From positions 108,147 to 172,146 of the forward strand of contig NZ_JFHR01000003.1 in the NCBI RefSeq assembly GCF_000722875.1: a DNA stretch of 64,000 bases, read 5' to 3'. This document shows, piece by piece, positions 24,622 through 33,109 of this stretch. A model generated the notes under the pieces. That model was given only the letters and a program-made list of their open reading frames with translations. It made no database searches and was not told the origin of the DNA. Made by a program: the position numbers and the translations under genes. Numbering within the stretch: the stretch's first letter is position 1; each line of letters begins with the position of its first letter. Origin of the DNA: Sphingobium chlorophenolicum (GTDB lineage: Bacteria > Pseudomonadota > Alphaproteobacteria > Sphingomonadales > Sphingomonadaceae).

Positions 24622-25626
24622 TCAGGCCGCGTCGGCGTAGATCTCGGCCGCCCAGGTCTCGATCCATCCGGTGGTGATCTCATCGTGATCGAGGTCGCCG
24701 CTCTCGATCAGGGCGCGGATCTCGGCGCGAGCCTGCGCGATCGCGCGTTCCCAGGGGTCGGCGGTTGGTGGCGGTGGAGTAGACGCCGCGGCCTCGGGCA
24801 GGTGTCGCGGTGTTTCGAGCGTTCGCGCGCATTGCGTGCGATACCAGCGTTCCATGAAGTCGGCGCCGAGCGCGTCGGTCTTGGCGATGCGATGCCTGAG
24901 CGCGTGCTGTCGCACGCCTACGCCCCATCCCTGGCTGTCTATCGAGGCGATCCAGCGTGCGAACGGCGTGAGGTACGGCAGGGCATCGCCTTTCACCCCG
25001 AAGAGGTGCGCCTTGACGCCGATCGGCAGGATGCGGGTCAGCCGCTCGACGACGGCGATCAGCCCTTCGGGACCGTGGATCGGTCGCCGGCACATGCTGC
25101 CGATGCCGACGACGGTGCCGGGCAGGATCAGACCGCCGATCGCGTCGAGTGAACGGACGTAGTCGTCGGGCACGCGGCCCTGCAGCACGGGCATCAGCCG
25201 GTCGCGGATGGCCAAGTCGTCGGCGCGGGCAAAGCATTCTCGGTTGGTGGCGGTGGTGCGCGCGATGCGGTCGAGCACTTCCTCGCGGTCGTGGGCAACG
25301 CCCTCTTCGCAGCAGTAATCGACCGACGAGATGCGTCGGAACGGCCATGACGCGGCGAGCGCCATGTAATCGGCGATGCTCCAGGGAAGCCCGCCATAGC
25401 GGACCATCATGGTGTAACCGGCGGAATCGAGGTCGACGCTGGCGAGCGGTCGCGCGTTGGCGAGCGTTCCGGTGCGCCATCCCGACCACTCGCGCCAGCC
25501 ATCGGCCTTGCGCCAGCGCGACAGACAATTGGCCGAGATCAGCACCGGTGCTTGCAGCGCGACCGCGCGCTGAAGGATAGGCCCGTTTGCGAGATGCGGC
25601 AGGCCGAGGATGATCTCGATCGTCAT
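24622..25626 (-). CDS. DpdA2/DUF7221-like deazaguanine DNA transglycosylase
   Basis: 334 residues, MTIEIILGLPHLANGPILQR. The TGT-superfamily core is visible: LPWSIADYMALAASWPFRR near residue 80, MPVLQGRVPDDYVRSLDAIG near 148, VVGIGSMCRRPIHGPEGLI, VKAHLFGVKGDALPY and IASIDSQGWGV. The GIGSMCRR and HLFGVKG signatures match the DUF7221/DpdA2 group, relatives of tRNA-guanine transglycosylase that swap guanine in DNA for a 7-deazaguanine. No preQ0 biosynthesis genes are seen here, so precursor would come from the host. A TAGC-rich cluster lies directly at its start and no good ribosome site is visible. Confidence 0.7.
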   Translation of the reverse strand: MTIEIILGLPHLANGPILQRAVALQAPVLISANCLSRWRKADGWREWSGWRTGTLANARPLASVDLDSAGYTMMVRYGGLPWSIADYMALAASWPFRRISSVDYCCEEGVAHDREEVLDRIARTTATNRECFARADDLAIRDRLMPVLQGRVPDDYVRSLDAIGGLILPGTVVGIGSMCRRPIHGPEGLIAVVERLTRILPIGVKAHLFGVKGDALPYLTPFARWIASIDSQGWGVGVRQHALRHRIAKTDALGADFMERWYRTQCARTLETPRHLPEAAASTPPPPTADPWERAIAQARAEIRALIESGDLDHDEITTGWIETWAAEIYADAA

Positions 25627-25629
25627 CGT

Positions 25630-25660
25630 CTAGCGGCCAGCTAGCTGATAGCTGTCGGCC
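25630..25660. promoter_or_regulatory. TAGC-box cluster before the DpdA2-like gene
   Basis: TCTAGCGGCCAGCTAGCTGA followed by TAGCTG, lying 4 bases upstream of the start at 25626. Similar TAGC-rich boxes occur near 42325, 47515-47630 and 48575-48670. Confidence 0.4.
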
Positions 25661-25676
25661 ATTCCGACAATACGCA

Positions 25677-26036
25677 TCACAGATCCTCGCGCAGCATGAG
25701 CGTGAGAACACGGCGCGTGATGCTGGCGTCGGCGGGGTCTTCCGATCCCCATTCCAGCGCCACGTCATAATAATCGATACGGAAGTGTATCGTCTCGCCT
25801 GACAGCTCGAACTGGCCGCGATCGCGCTCGGGACAGTCGGCGGGGAAAGTGTAGCGGCGCAGCGCCTGCAGGACATGCGCCTGGGCGACGGCTTCCGAGG
25901 CGAGCGAGCCGTTCGACAGCGCGCCGAGGCACGCGCGGGTCATAACGATCTTCGCGGTGCGGTCGAACCCCTGGCGGCAACGGTCGTTGAGCCTGGCCAC
26001 GGCTTCGAGGCGCGTTTCGGTGGCGGTCAAAATCAT
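25677..26036 (-). CDS. DUF3768 protein
   Basis: 119 residues, MILTATETRLEAVARLNDRC; GGAGG upstream. The C-terminal half FELSGETIHFRIDYYDVALE followed by GSEDPADASITRRVLTLML matches DUF3768 (FKIDYYD and SxDPxDxxxTxRVLTIML). DUF3768 proteins are small, plasmid-linked and of unknown role. Lies between the two modification-like genes. Confidence 0.8.
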   Translation of the reverse strand: MILTATETRLEAVARLNDRCRQGFDRTAKIVMTRACLGALSNGSLASEAVAQAHVLQALRRYTFPADCPERDRGQFELSGETIHFRIDYYDVALEWGSEDPADASITRRVLTLMLREDL

Positions 26037-26079
26037 GTGACGATCCTCCGTTGGGTCGATAGCGATGGTGGCGGGGACT

Positions 26080-27045
26080 TCAGGCGGCGAGCGCGTCGCT
26101 TTGTCCCCGGCCTCGTTCGGGAAAGGCCGCATGGAAGCGGTCGAGCCAGTCGCCCATCGTCGGGCGCTCGCCGAGCGGGATGACCGCCGCGACGTCCTGG
26201 AACCGTATGAGGTCGAGTGGCGCATCGCGGATGATGCGGTCGATCTCGTCGGCCGGCAGGAGGTGTTCGTCGCGGATGAAGGCGGTCATCGATCCGGGGC
26301 GCGCGCGGGTCGATCTGCGCCACAGGCCCTCGACCGTGTGCAGCCGCGGGGCTGCGCGTGCCTCGACCAGCACGATGAGCCGCAGGCACCATTGCGGGAG
26401 GCCGCGGATTTCGTCCGGATGATTGGCGATGCACAGCCAGCACGCCGATTTGGGGGGCACCGGCAGACCCTCGGCCTGGATGCGGGCGACGCAGTCGGGC
26501 CGGTCCCATCGCCATTCGCGCAAGGGATATTGGCAGTCGTACAGCGGATCGTCGATCGACAGCGCATGGTTGGCGCGCGCGGTGTCGCGCGGACCGGCGT
26601 CATAGCCGATCAGGCGGACGACGCGCTGCCCGCGCGCCCATGCGTCGACCGCTGGTTGCCAGGTCGACAGGAATTTGTCCTGCGGCGCCTTCTTGTATTT
26701 GAGGCTGCAACTCGACCCGCCGAGCGACTTGCTCGGCAGCGTGGCGTTGGTCAGGCACATCTCGAGGATGCCGTAATAGGGCGGCCAGTGCTTGAATCGC
26801 CTCGGGACATAGCTGACCAGCTCGAACCGGATGCCGCGATCGCGCATCCAGGGCCGGATCACGTCGAGATATTCGTAAGTGGCCGGTTTCTCGACCGAGG
26901 TATCGGCGGTGAGCACCAGGTCGGGCGCTTCGCCGCGCGCGTGCTTTTCGATCAGCAGCGCGGTGCTGTCGACGCCGATGCCGTAGGCCAGCACCACTGG
27001 TGGTGGCGGCGGCAGGGGCGCGACCGGAACTGCCGCGCCGGTCAT
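26080..27045 (-). CDS. PP-loop family protein (phage PAPS-reductase-like)
   Basis: 321 residues. The loop is YGIGVDSTALLIEKHARG near residue 22, a GVDST variant of SGGxDS, then LVLTADTSVEKPATYEYLD. Cysteine motifs GGSSCSLKYKKAP and KSACWLCIANHPDE may bind a metal or iron-sulfur cluster. Such YGxGVDST proteins are frequent in phages and plasmids. Start overlaps the preceding stop (ATGA). Together with the DpdA2-like and Mom-like genes it may act on nucleotides or DNA bases; this is inference. Confidence 0.75.
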   Translation of the reverse strand: MTGAAVPVAPLPPPPPVVLAYGIGVDSTALLIEKHARGEAPDLVLTADTSVEKPATYEYLDVIRPWMRDRGIRFELVSYVPRRFKHWPPYYGILEMCLTNATLPSKSLGGSSCSLKYKKAPQDKFLSTWQPAVDAWARGQRVVRLIGYDAGPRDTARANHALSIDDPLYDCQYPLREWRWDRPDCVARIQAEGLPVPPKSACWLCIANHPDEIRGLPQWCLRLIVLVEARAAPRLHTVEGLWRRSTRARPGSMTAFIRDEHLLPADEIDRIIRDAPLDLIRFQDVAAVIPLGERPTMGDWLDRFHAAFPERGRGQSDALAA

Positions 27046-27236
27046 GGTGCATCCTCCGGTTCGAGATAGGTGTCGTAGGGCGCACCGGCAGACTCGACCC
27101 AGCTACCTTCCTCGTCGAGGTTCTCGATCCGTGCGAGCAGCGCCTCCTTCAGCTGGCGCGCGTCGACGTCGTGGCCCTTGTCGTCGTTCGAGACGAGGCT
27201 GAAGGCGATCGTATAGGCGTGGTTGTAGCGTGCCAT
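27042..27236 (-). CDS. small hypothetical protein
   Basis: 64 residues, MARYNHAYTIAFSLVSNDDK. Short beta start, helix QLKEALLARIENLDE, acidic tail. It starts one base after the GHKL gene ends and overlaps the PP-loop gene by 4 bases, so the three are translationally linked. Family unknown. Confidence 0.6.
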   Translation of the reverse strand: MARYNHAYTIAFSLVSNDDKGHDVDARQLKEALLARIENLDEEGSWVESAGAPYDTYLEPEDAP

Positions 27237-27237
27237 G

Positions 27238-28935
27238 TCACGCGCCCTCCGCTGCGGCCTCGGGCGCGGCAGGCACCGCGCGGGCCGTTATCGTCACGTC
27301 GAGCCTGTCGCGATCGATGACGACGGTGACCGTCCGGTCCTCGGGGACGAGGAAATAATGCCCCGCCAGCTTGTCGCGAATGCGGTTCTCAAGCGCGGCA
27401 TCGTCGCCTTCGAGCAGGCCGATGATTCGTTCGGCGGCATCGGCCTGGAAGCGCTCGAGCTGCGTATCGTAGCTGTCGGCATCGCTGTCGTCGCTGGCAT
27501 AGAAGATCGCGCTTTCGAGGATGTCGGCGACGCCGAGCGCGGTGATTTCGCTGCCCCGGCGGACGAAGACGGACGTCTCGTCGACCGAGTTGCACGACCA
27601 TTGGTCGGGTGCGAAGGCGACATCCGCGTCGGTCGATACCTCGATGAATGCGCCGGCGTGGCTCATCGTCGCCTCGAGCGTGATAGCCTCGACCCAACCG
27701 TTTTCCGCCTCGGCGGGCGCTTCGCGGCTGTCGGAGACGATGAAGGTGCGGTCGCCCTGGGTGACGCGGAACCGCATATCCTCGACACGGGCGAGGATAT
27801 CGTACCAGCCATAGCCCTTGAACGCGTCCTGGGCCTCGACCAGCGGACCACCGAACGGATTATGCTTCGCGATCGCCGCCTGCGCGGGTTGGCCGATCAG
27901 CGCATCGAAGTCGGGCATCAGCACCATGCCGGTGTCGGTCACGCGTGCGCCGCTCTCGTAGTTGCGCGAGCTGTCGGCCGCATAGGCGGTCCATGCGAAC
28001 AGATAGGGCTCGGCTTCGGGTAGTGCGATACCGAGCGAGCGCGCCTCGCGCCAGTCATGCGCCGACAGCCGGTGCGTCCCCGCGGCCTCGATCGCGCGGT
28101 AGATCGCGAGCCGGACCGCATCGCGCAGGGCGGCGATGCCGGTGTTCTCGACCACTTCCTTGCGCGCCGGGAGGACGAGCTGGATTTGCGGCGCGTCGAA
28201 GATGTCGACCCGCGCGATCCAGTGGCCGCCCCGGTCGACTTCCTGAACATACGGCAGGTCGCACGGGATGGTCAGCCCGTGGAAGTTGAGGCGTCCGTCG
28301 CGCGAGGAATAATGCGAGGGGTGTTTCTGGAACACGCCGATGCGCACGCCGTACCATTCCTCGACATGGACCGCGTCCTTCAGCCAGTCCTCCTGCGGAA
28401 GGACCGCGCCGTTCCAGGTCACGGGAACCGGATAATGTTTGGCGGCGCGGGCCACGTCGCGCTCGAGCGTCTTCAGCCACTCGTCGGGCACGCGCACGGT
28501 GATCGCGGTGCCGCGCATGATCGGATCGGGTTCGATCGCGATCGGGCGGCTCGTCTCCCACGCCGAGGCCGGGATATGCGCCATCCAGCCCTGGCGGTCG
28601 GGTTTCGAGAAGGAGCGGATGATGACGTCGCGGCCTGCGAGGCTGAACACGCCCATGCCGGCGGGATCTTCGGCGCGGCGCGTCTCGTCGGACCAGCCCG
28701 AGCGGCCGAGCGTGACGATGCTCACCGGATCGGCGATGCCGTGGCCGTCATCGGTGATGTGCAGGAAGTGCTCGGCGCCGGCGCCGTTCAGCGCGAGCGC
28801 GACGCCGGTCGCACCGGCGCGGCGCGCGTTCTGGAGGAGTTCGCAGATGACGTCGAACGCGGTATTGTTGAACAGGCGCGTGACCTTGGCGATCGTCTCG
28901 GGGGCGACCGCGGTCGCGATGGTGGCGGGAATCAT
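27238..28935 (-). CDS. GHKL-type ATPase (Hsp90/MutL-like ATP-binding domain)
   Basis: 565 residues. Bergerat-fold motifs are near the N-terminus: N-box AFDVICELLQNARRAG near 27-42, G1 ITDDGHGIADP near 59-69, G2 DPAGMGVFSLAGRD near 89-102. The rest includes an extended middle domain and a C-terminal region with HYFLVPEDRTVTVVIDRDR. There is no kinase His box or MutL C-terminus. GHKL ATPases of this stand-alone type are found on mobile elements and in some defence systems. The ribosome site GGAG can pair with CTCC beside the start, inside a leader hairpin. Confidence 0.8.
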   Translation of the reverse strand: MIPATIATAVAPETIAKVTRLFNNTAFDVICELLQNARRAGATGVALALNGAGAEHFLHITDDGHGIADPVSIVTLGRSGWSDETRRAEDPAGMGVFSLAGRDVIIRSFSKPDRQGWMAHIPASAWETSRPIAIEPDPIMRGTAITVRVPDEWLKTLERDVARAAKHYPVPVTWNGAVLPQEDWLKDAVHVEEWYGVRIGVFQKHPSHYSSRDGRLNFHGLTIPCDLPYVQEVDRGGHWIARVDIFDAPQIQLVLPARKEVVENTGIAALRDAVRLAIYRAIEAAGTHRLSAHDWREARSLGIALPEAEPYLFAWTAYAADSSRNYESGARVTDTGMVLMPDFDALIGQPAQAAIAKHNPFGGPLVEAQDAFKGYGWYDILARVEDMRFRVTQGDRTFIVSDSREAPAEAENGWVEAITLEATMSHAGAFIEVSTDADVAFAPDQWSCNSVDETSVFVRRGSEITALGVADILESAIFYASDDSDADSYDTQLERFQADAAERIIGLLEGDDAALENRIRDKLAGHYFLVPEDRTVTVVIDRDRLDVTITARAVPAAPEAAAEGA

Positions 28936-28936
28936 G

Positions 28937-28977
28937 GGAGTGCGCTCCTGGAAAAGGGCTCAGGCGTCCGTCACGCC
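28937..28977 (-). promoter_or_regulatory. 5' leader with sequestered ribosome site
   Basis: Minus strand GGCGT/ACGCC hairpin (28963-28977), preceded by AAGGAGAGAGGGAGCGGGGA, then GGAG-cgca-CTCC (28937-28948) pairing the ribosome site just before the ATG. Confidence 0.45.
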
Positions 28978-29028
28978 TTCCCTCCCCGCTCCCTCTCTCC
29001 TTCATCGGCGCATCGGGCCGAGCCCTGG

Positions 29029-29214
29029 TCAGCCTGCCTTGCCGTCGCGGAACGCGCCGACCACGGTGCCCGCGTCCCAGTGACCGCTGAGGATACCGCG
29101 ACGCGGGACCGAGTTGATCGCATAGCGCCGCGCCGCGAGGAGGCGGGCACGCCGGGTGTCGCGGTCGATCGGCGCGCCGGTTGCGATATCGCGGGCGAGG
29201 CGAAGCGGCGTCAT
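29029..29214 (-). CDS. small basic hypothetical protein
   Basis: 61 residues, MTPLRLARDIATGAPIDRDT. Its ATG overlaps the stop of the Myb-repeat gene (ATGA). Basic with a RRARLLAARRYAINSVPRRG core and no membrane segment. Coupled expression suggests it works with the upstream proteins; nucleic-acid binding is possible from its charge only. Confidence 0.55.
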   Translation of the reverse strand: MTPLRLARDIATGAPIDRDTRRARLLAARRYAINSVPRRGILSGHWDAGTVVGAFRDGKAG

Positions 29215-30485
29215 GGCTTTTCCTCATCGATTGTGCCGGGGATGGCAACATGGTCGGTGACGCCCGTTCCCGAAGGATCGAGCGCGATAATTTCGGCGAG
29301 CGTCCAGGGGGTTGCGCGGCGCGGGCGACGCGAGAAGCGAAGCCCGTGCTTTTCGGCATATTTGTGGACCGCTGGATATTTGCGGTCGATCGCTGCCGCA
29401 AAATCAGGCAGCGCGACGCCGAAGTCATGCGCGATGCGTAGCGCCCGGATTTCCTCGTCGGTCCATTTCCGGTGATAGCCGTGGATCAGGCCCAGGATGT
29501 TCGCGCGCGTGAACAGCGAGGCCTTGGTGCGGCCCATTTTCGTCGCCAGGGCGTCCATCGGCATCGTGCCGTAAAGGTCGCGCAGCATGGCCAGATCGTT
29601 GTCGCTCCACACCGGGCCGCCCCGGAACCCGTCACGGTTAGCATGGGTGCCGCGCAGCCCGAGATAGTCAGCGCGCCAGCGGATCGAGCACGTCGTGCGA
29701 CCTAGCCGGGTCGTGAGCGGGGTCAGGCTTGCCCCGTTGGCATAGGCGCGGGTGAGCAACGTGTCCTCGTCGGGCGTCCAGTTGCGTCCCCAGCCCCGGC
29801 CATAGCCGAGCTTGCGCAGGTGCGGCCCGAAGCCAGCCTTGGTTCGACGGGGAAAGCCCTCTGTGGCGAGTATGTCGATGATCGCGAGATAGCGAAGCCC
29901 CTCGCTGGCGAGCGTCAGCGCCCGCGTCGCCTCGGCCTCGGTCCAGTCAGCCGGCTTGTTCGGGTGGCGCAGGCCGAGTGTGTTGGCGCGGGTCGCCGTG
30001 CCCGACAGCGGGCGACCGATCAGCGTGGCGATCTGTGCGATCGGGATCGCTCGCGAGTAGCCGGCGCGCAGCTGGGCATCCTCCCATTCGGTCCATCTTG
30101 GAGGATTTCCTTCGGTCAGCCCGAGCACGCCCGCGCGGGCATAGACGCTGGTGCAGGCGCGGCCGAGATCTCCAGCGAGATCGGCCGTGGGGCGAAGGCC
30201 ATATTCGCGCGTGAGCCATGCGTCTTCGTCGGGCGACCATGGACGCGACGAATTGCGGCGCAGGCCCAGTTTGGCGATCTTGTCGCGCACGCCGGCACGG
30301 CCGCGGCCGATCGCGGCGACGATGTCGTCGATCGCGGCGTCATCGCGGAACATGCGTTCGACTGTGGCGATCTCGTCGGGAGTCCAGGCATCGTGCCGGA
30401 ACGGCATCTCGCGCAGGCGCCCGCACGGCTCGGGCAGCTTCGGACACGCGACCAGCTCGACGATATCGGGCGCGAGGTCGGTCAC
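29211..30485 (-). CDS. protein of seven tandem Myb/SANT-like repeats
   Basis: 424 residues. Seven repeats start at tryptophans W34, W83, W131, W181, W236, W293 and W341, each with the pattern W(T/S)xxED, an aliphatic helix, a LAxxLGR-type turn and a RAxxLGL end (for example LATKMGRTKASLFTRANILG). This is the helix-turn-helix spacing of Myb/SANT domains, seen in bacteria in GcrA-like and some phage proteins; arrays this long are unusual. It should bind a long DNA site. Both ends overlap neighbours by 4 bases (ATGA), coupling it to the HerA-like ATPase and a small basic protein. Confidence 0.75.
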   Translation of the reverse strand: MTDLAPDIVELVACPKLPEPCGRLREMPFRHDAWTPDEIATVERMFRDDAAIDDIVAAIGRGRAGVRDKIAKLGLRRNSSRPWSPDEDAWLTREYGLRPTADLAGDLGRACTSVYARAGVLGLTEGNPPRWTEWEDAQLRAGYSRAIPIAQIATLIGRPLSGTATRANTLGLRHPNKPADWTEAEATRALTLASEGLRYLAIIDILATEGFPRRTKAGFGPHLRKLGYGRGWGRNWTPDEDTLLTRAYANGASLTPLTTRLGRTTCSIRWRADYLGLRGTHANRDGFRGGPVWSDNDLAMLRDLYGTMPMDALATKMGRTKASLFTRANILGLIHGYHRKWTDEEIRALRIAHDFGVALPDFAAAIDRKYPAVHKYAEKHGLRFSRRPRRATPWTLAEIIALDPSGTGVTDHVAIPGTIDEEKP

Positions 30486-31687
30486 AGCGACACCACGGCG
30501 ACGTCGCTCAGCCGCGCGCGCAGCCGTGCATGCAGGCGGGCGATGCGGTCGTCGCCCTTGGGCATGGTGTCGACCGCGGCGATCGCCGACAGGAGGTTGA
30601 GCGCGCGGTCGGTGCGCTCGGCGTCGAGCGACAGGTGCCGTGCGAGGTCGCGCGCGGTGCTGGCGTTGGGGGAGATGCGCTTCAGCGCGTCCATGATCGC
30701 GGCCGCGTCGGTCGCAGCGGGATCGAGCAGGAACGCGTCGAGCGCGCGCGTGCCCTTGAGGGCGATGGCGGGGCCGTGGTCCGCGACCTCGGCCAGGCCC
30801 GCGAGATCGAGCAGCTTCGCCGCCTCGTCGGCATCGACGGACGCGGCGGCACGCAGTTCCGGGGTCTTGCCGAGATGTTCGGTGATGGTGGGATCGATAT
30901 GCGCCAGCACCGGGGTTGCCGACAGCGCCGGACCCATCGCGAAGAAATCGCCGGGGGCGAGGTTGCGCAGCAGGTCGGCGTCACGCGCGGGAAAGCCGAG
31001 CAGGTCGGCCGCGCGCGCGATGTCGCGGTCGAAGACGTTGAGCCCGACCAGCACGTTCTGCAGCTCGGACACGACCGAGGTGGAGAGCTTCGCGAGGCGC
31101 TGGGTGGCGATGACGGGGGCGAGACCGCGCTTGCGGCCGCGCGCGCACAGGTCGGTCAGGGTGGCGACGCCGAGCCGGCGGGCATCGGCATCGAGCGCGG
31201 AACCGGCGACATGCGGTGCGAGCAGATGGCCCTCGTCGATGCACACCAGCATGGTATGCGCCCAGTCCTCGCGCGGTGCGCCGACCAGGCCGGCAAAGAA
31301 CGCGGCTGCCTTGATGATCCGCTGGTCGGGATCGAGGTCGGTGAGGTCGATGTGCATCGACAGCCGATGTCGCCGGCTGCGCGTCGCCGCGGCCGTCAGC
31401 CCGTCGGCGGTGAGTTCGACCGCGCGGATCGTGGTCGCGCCGATATGGCGGGCGAGGTTCTCGAATTCCCCCTCGGGGTCGACGATCGCAAGCGTCGTAT
31501 AGTCGAACGCCTCCTCGATGATCCGGCGCAAGGTCCTGCTCTTGCCCGCCCCGGAGCTGCCCTGGATGAGCAGGCGTCCGGCAAGCAGGCGATCGAGGTC
31601 GAGGCTGAGCGTGCCGGTCGAATGATGGCCGAGCGGTACGCGATTGTCCGCGGCCTCGGGCGCGCGAATCGGGGTGACACAGGTCAT
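30482..31687 (-). CDS. HerA/FtsK-like ATPase
   Basis: 401 residues from MTCVTPIRAPEAADN at 31687. Walker A IQGSSGAGKSRTLRRII near residue 40, then AIVDPEGEFENLARHIG, Walker B MLVCIDEGHLLAPH near 145, a RGRKRGLAPVIATQRLAKLS segment and a helical C-terminus. This matches the HerA/DUF853 group of hexameric DNA translocases. No NurA nuclease is adjacent. The following Myb-repeat gene overlaps its stop, suggesting the DNA-binding array and the motor act together. Confidence 0.75.
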   Translation of the reverse strand: MTCVTPIRAPEAADNRVPLGHHSTGTLSLDLDRLLAGRLLIQGSSGAGKSRTLRRIIEEAFDYTTLAIVDPEGEFENLARHIGATTIRAVELTADGLTAAATRSRRHRLSMHIDLTDLDPDQRIIKAAAFFAGLVGAPREDWAHTMLVCIDEGHLLAPHVAGSALDADARRLGVATLTDLCARGRKRGLAPVIATQRLAKLSTSVVSELQNVLVGLNVFDRDIARAADLLGFPARDADLLRNLAPGDFFAMGPALSATPVLAHIDPTITEHLGKTPELRAAASVDADEAAKLLDLAGLAEVADHGPAIALKGTRALDAFLLDPAATDAAAIMDALKRISPNASTARDLARHLSLDAERTDRALNLLSAIAAVDTMPKGDDRIARLHARLRARLSDVAVVSL

Positions 31688-31703
31688 GGCGTGGTCCTCC
31701 GGG

Positions 31704-32258
31704 TCAGGCGGCGTCGGCATCAGGGGGCGCCGGATCGTTGGCTGGGATGGCGGGAGCGTCGGGATCGGGAGCGGGCGCACCATCGAGCGTCCGCCATTCG
31801 AGCATGTCGTCGCTTTCGCGCTCGCAGTCCTGGCAGGTGGTGGAATCGTAGGTGCTGAGCAGCACCCAGGCCTGTTCGGGCTCATCCCAGGCCGCGACGG
31901 CGTCCTTGGTGACGTTGTCGCTGCCGCAGTCGTCGCACACCGGCTTGACCCGGGAGGCGGCAGGCGAGCACAAGCGATCCCCGGTGCAGATCGACCAGTC
32001 ACCGTAGAATTTGCCGTCGTAGGGCAAGCAGTCGCCGGCGAGCTGAATGGCGTGTTCGCCGTAGCCGTCGTGGAAATGAATTTCCGTATCCGGGAAGAAC
32101 TTTTCCAGGATCGCCTCCGCGCCGCGGATCTTCACCTCGCTGCCGTAGGTGGTATGGACATAGTCGAGCGGGCCGATCGCGGGGCCTTCGCAGCCCCAGC
32201 TTTCGACGTCCTCGTCGGGCGTGGCGCGGCCGTGGAACAGATAGAGATAGACACTCAT
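31704..32258 (-). CDS. hypothetical zinc-ribbon-like protein
   Basis: 184 residues, MSVYLYLFHGRATPDEDVES. It has CDDCGSDN near residue 110 and CQDCE near 142, two CxxC pairs that could hold zinc. N-terminal part has an FFPDTEIHFHDGYGEHAIQL segment; the tail is proline/acid-rich. GAAAGGA precedes the start. It lies 17 bases before the HerA-like gene. Family unknown. Confidence 0.65.
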   Translation of the reverse strand: MSVYLYLFHGRATPDEDVESWGCEGPAIGPLDYVHTTYGSEVKIRGAEAILEKFFPDTEIHFHDGYGEHAIQLAGDCLPYDGKFYGDWSICTGDRLCSPAASRVKPVCDDCGSDNVTKDAVAAWDEPEQAWVLLSTYDSTTCQDCERESDDMLEWRTLDGAPAPDPDAPAIPANDPAPPDADAA

Positions 32259-32269
32259 GGCGTGTCCTT

Positions 32270-32938
32270 TCAGCTGGTTGGGAGGAGATGCGCGAGCGCG
32301 CTCGCGTCGACCTGCTTGGAGATCGGAGCGGTGCTCTCGACGCGGACCGCGCCGAGACTCTGGAACGTCTCCGGCATCTGGCGGCGTTCGTAGCGATCCT
32401 TGTCGACGAGACCGTGGATCGGCTCGCCTTCGTGGCGCGCGAAGCCGAGCGCATCGACGCTGACGACACGGCGGAAGACGCAGCCGACCTTGCCCTCGGG
32501 CACCCAGTCCGCCCAGGAACCTGAGGCCGAGACGCTTTCATACTGGCCGATGACCGCCTGATAGGCGGCGCGGCGGCGAACGACATGGCTGTCGTGGATC
32601 GACACCTCCTCGCCGGTCAGCGCGGTCCAGCGATCGGGATGCCAGCAGCGGACCGAGCGGCGCGCATTCTCGACCTGCAGGGCGATGCCGGGAATGGGCA
32701 GGCGGCGAAACTCGCTGCCAAAGCCGTACAGCACCAGCGCATAATCGACGTCTTCCTCATAGAAGGGATCGTCGCGGCGCAGCGCGTCGGGCATCGCGGC
32801 CTGGCGTTCGTCCGACAGGACATAGCCGCCATGACTGGGCGTCCACACGCGCCAGATACCGGGGAGCACCTGGTCGGCGCGATCGGGCGCGTCCCAGGGG
32901 GTCGTGTCGGGCTGGGGGCTGGGCTGGAACGGGGTCAT
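32270..32938 (-). CDS. hypothetical protein, DUF7007-like
   Basis: 222 residues, MTPFQPSPQPDTTPWDAPDR. The N-terminal VLPGIWRVWTPSHGGYVLSD followed by ERQAAMPDALR resembles plasmid DUF7007 proteins (GI, SHGGxxLSxER, MP pattern). The C-terminal part has SGSWADWVPEGKVGCVFRRV. The start codon lies in a leader stem. Family assignment tentative. Confidence 0.65.
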   Translation of the reverse strand: MTPFQPSPQPDTTPWDAPDRADQVLPGIWRVWTPSHGGYVLSDERQAAMPDALRRDDPFYEEDVDYALVLYGFGSEFRRLPIPGIALQVENARRSVRCWHPDRWTALTGEEVSIHDSHVVRRRAAYQAVIGQYESVSASGSWADWVPEGKVGCVFRRVVSVDALGFARHEGEPIHGLVDKDRYERRQMPETFQSLGAVRVESTAPISKQVDASALAHLLPTS

Positions 32939-32968
32939 CTGTCGTCTCCCTCAATGGAATCGACAGAT
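32937..32968 (-). promoter_or_regulatory. 5' leader hairpin enclosing the start codon
   Basis: Minus strand ATCTGTCG (32968-32961) pairs with CGACAGAT, whose last two bases are the AT of the ATG. The loop holds GGGAG; purine tract AAGGAGAGAGGGAGGGG upstream. Confidence 0.5.
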
Positions 32969-33109
32969 CCCCTCCCTCTCTCCTTCATCCGGTCGCCCGG
33001 ATTGCCGGCGGCGGGCAGGACCGATCATGGTGCAGCCGTGGGGGGCAGCGCGGAACGCGGCACGCGCAAATTGTTATCTATCCCGACAATTCACGACAGG
33101 AGATCAATC

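Noticed and set aside
29211..30485. GcrA cell-cycle regulator
   Set aside because: GcrA has one N-terminal HTH and is about 170-190 residues; this protein is seven repeats long.
32941..33109. Transcription terminator in the leader hairpin near 32950
   Set aside because: There is no U tract after the stem and the start codon lies within it, so a leader role fits better.
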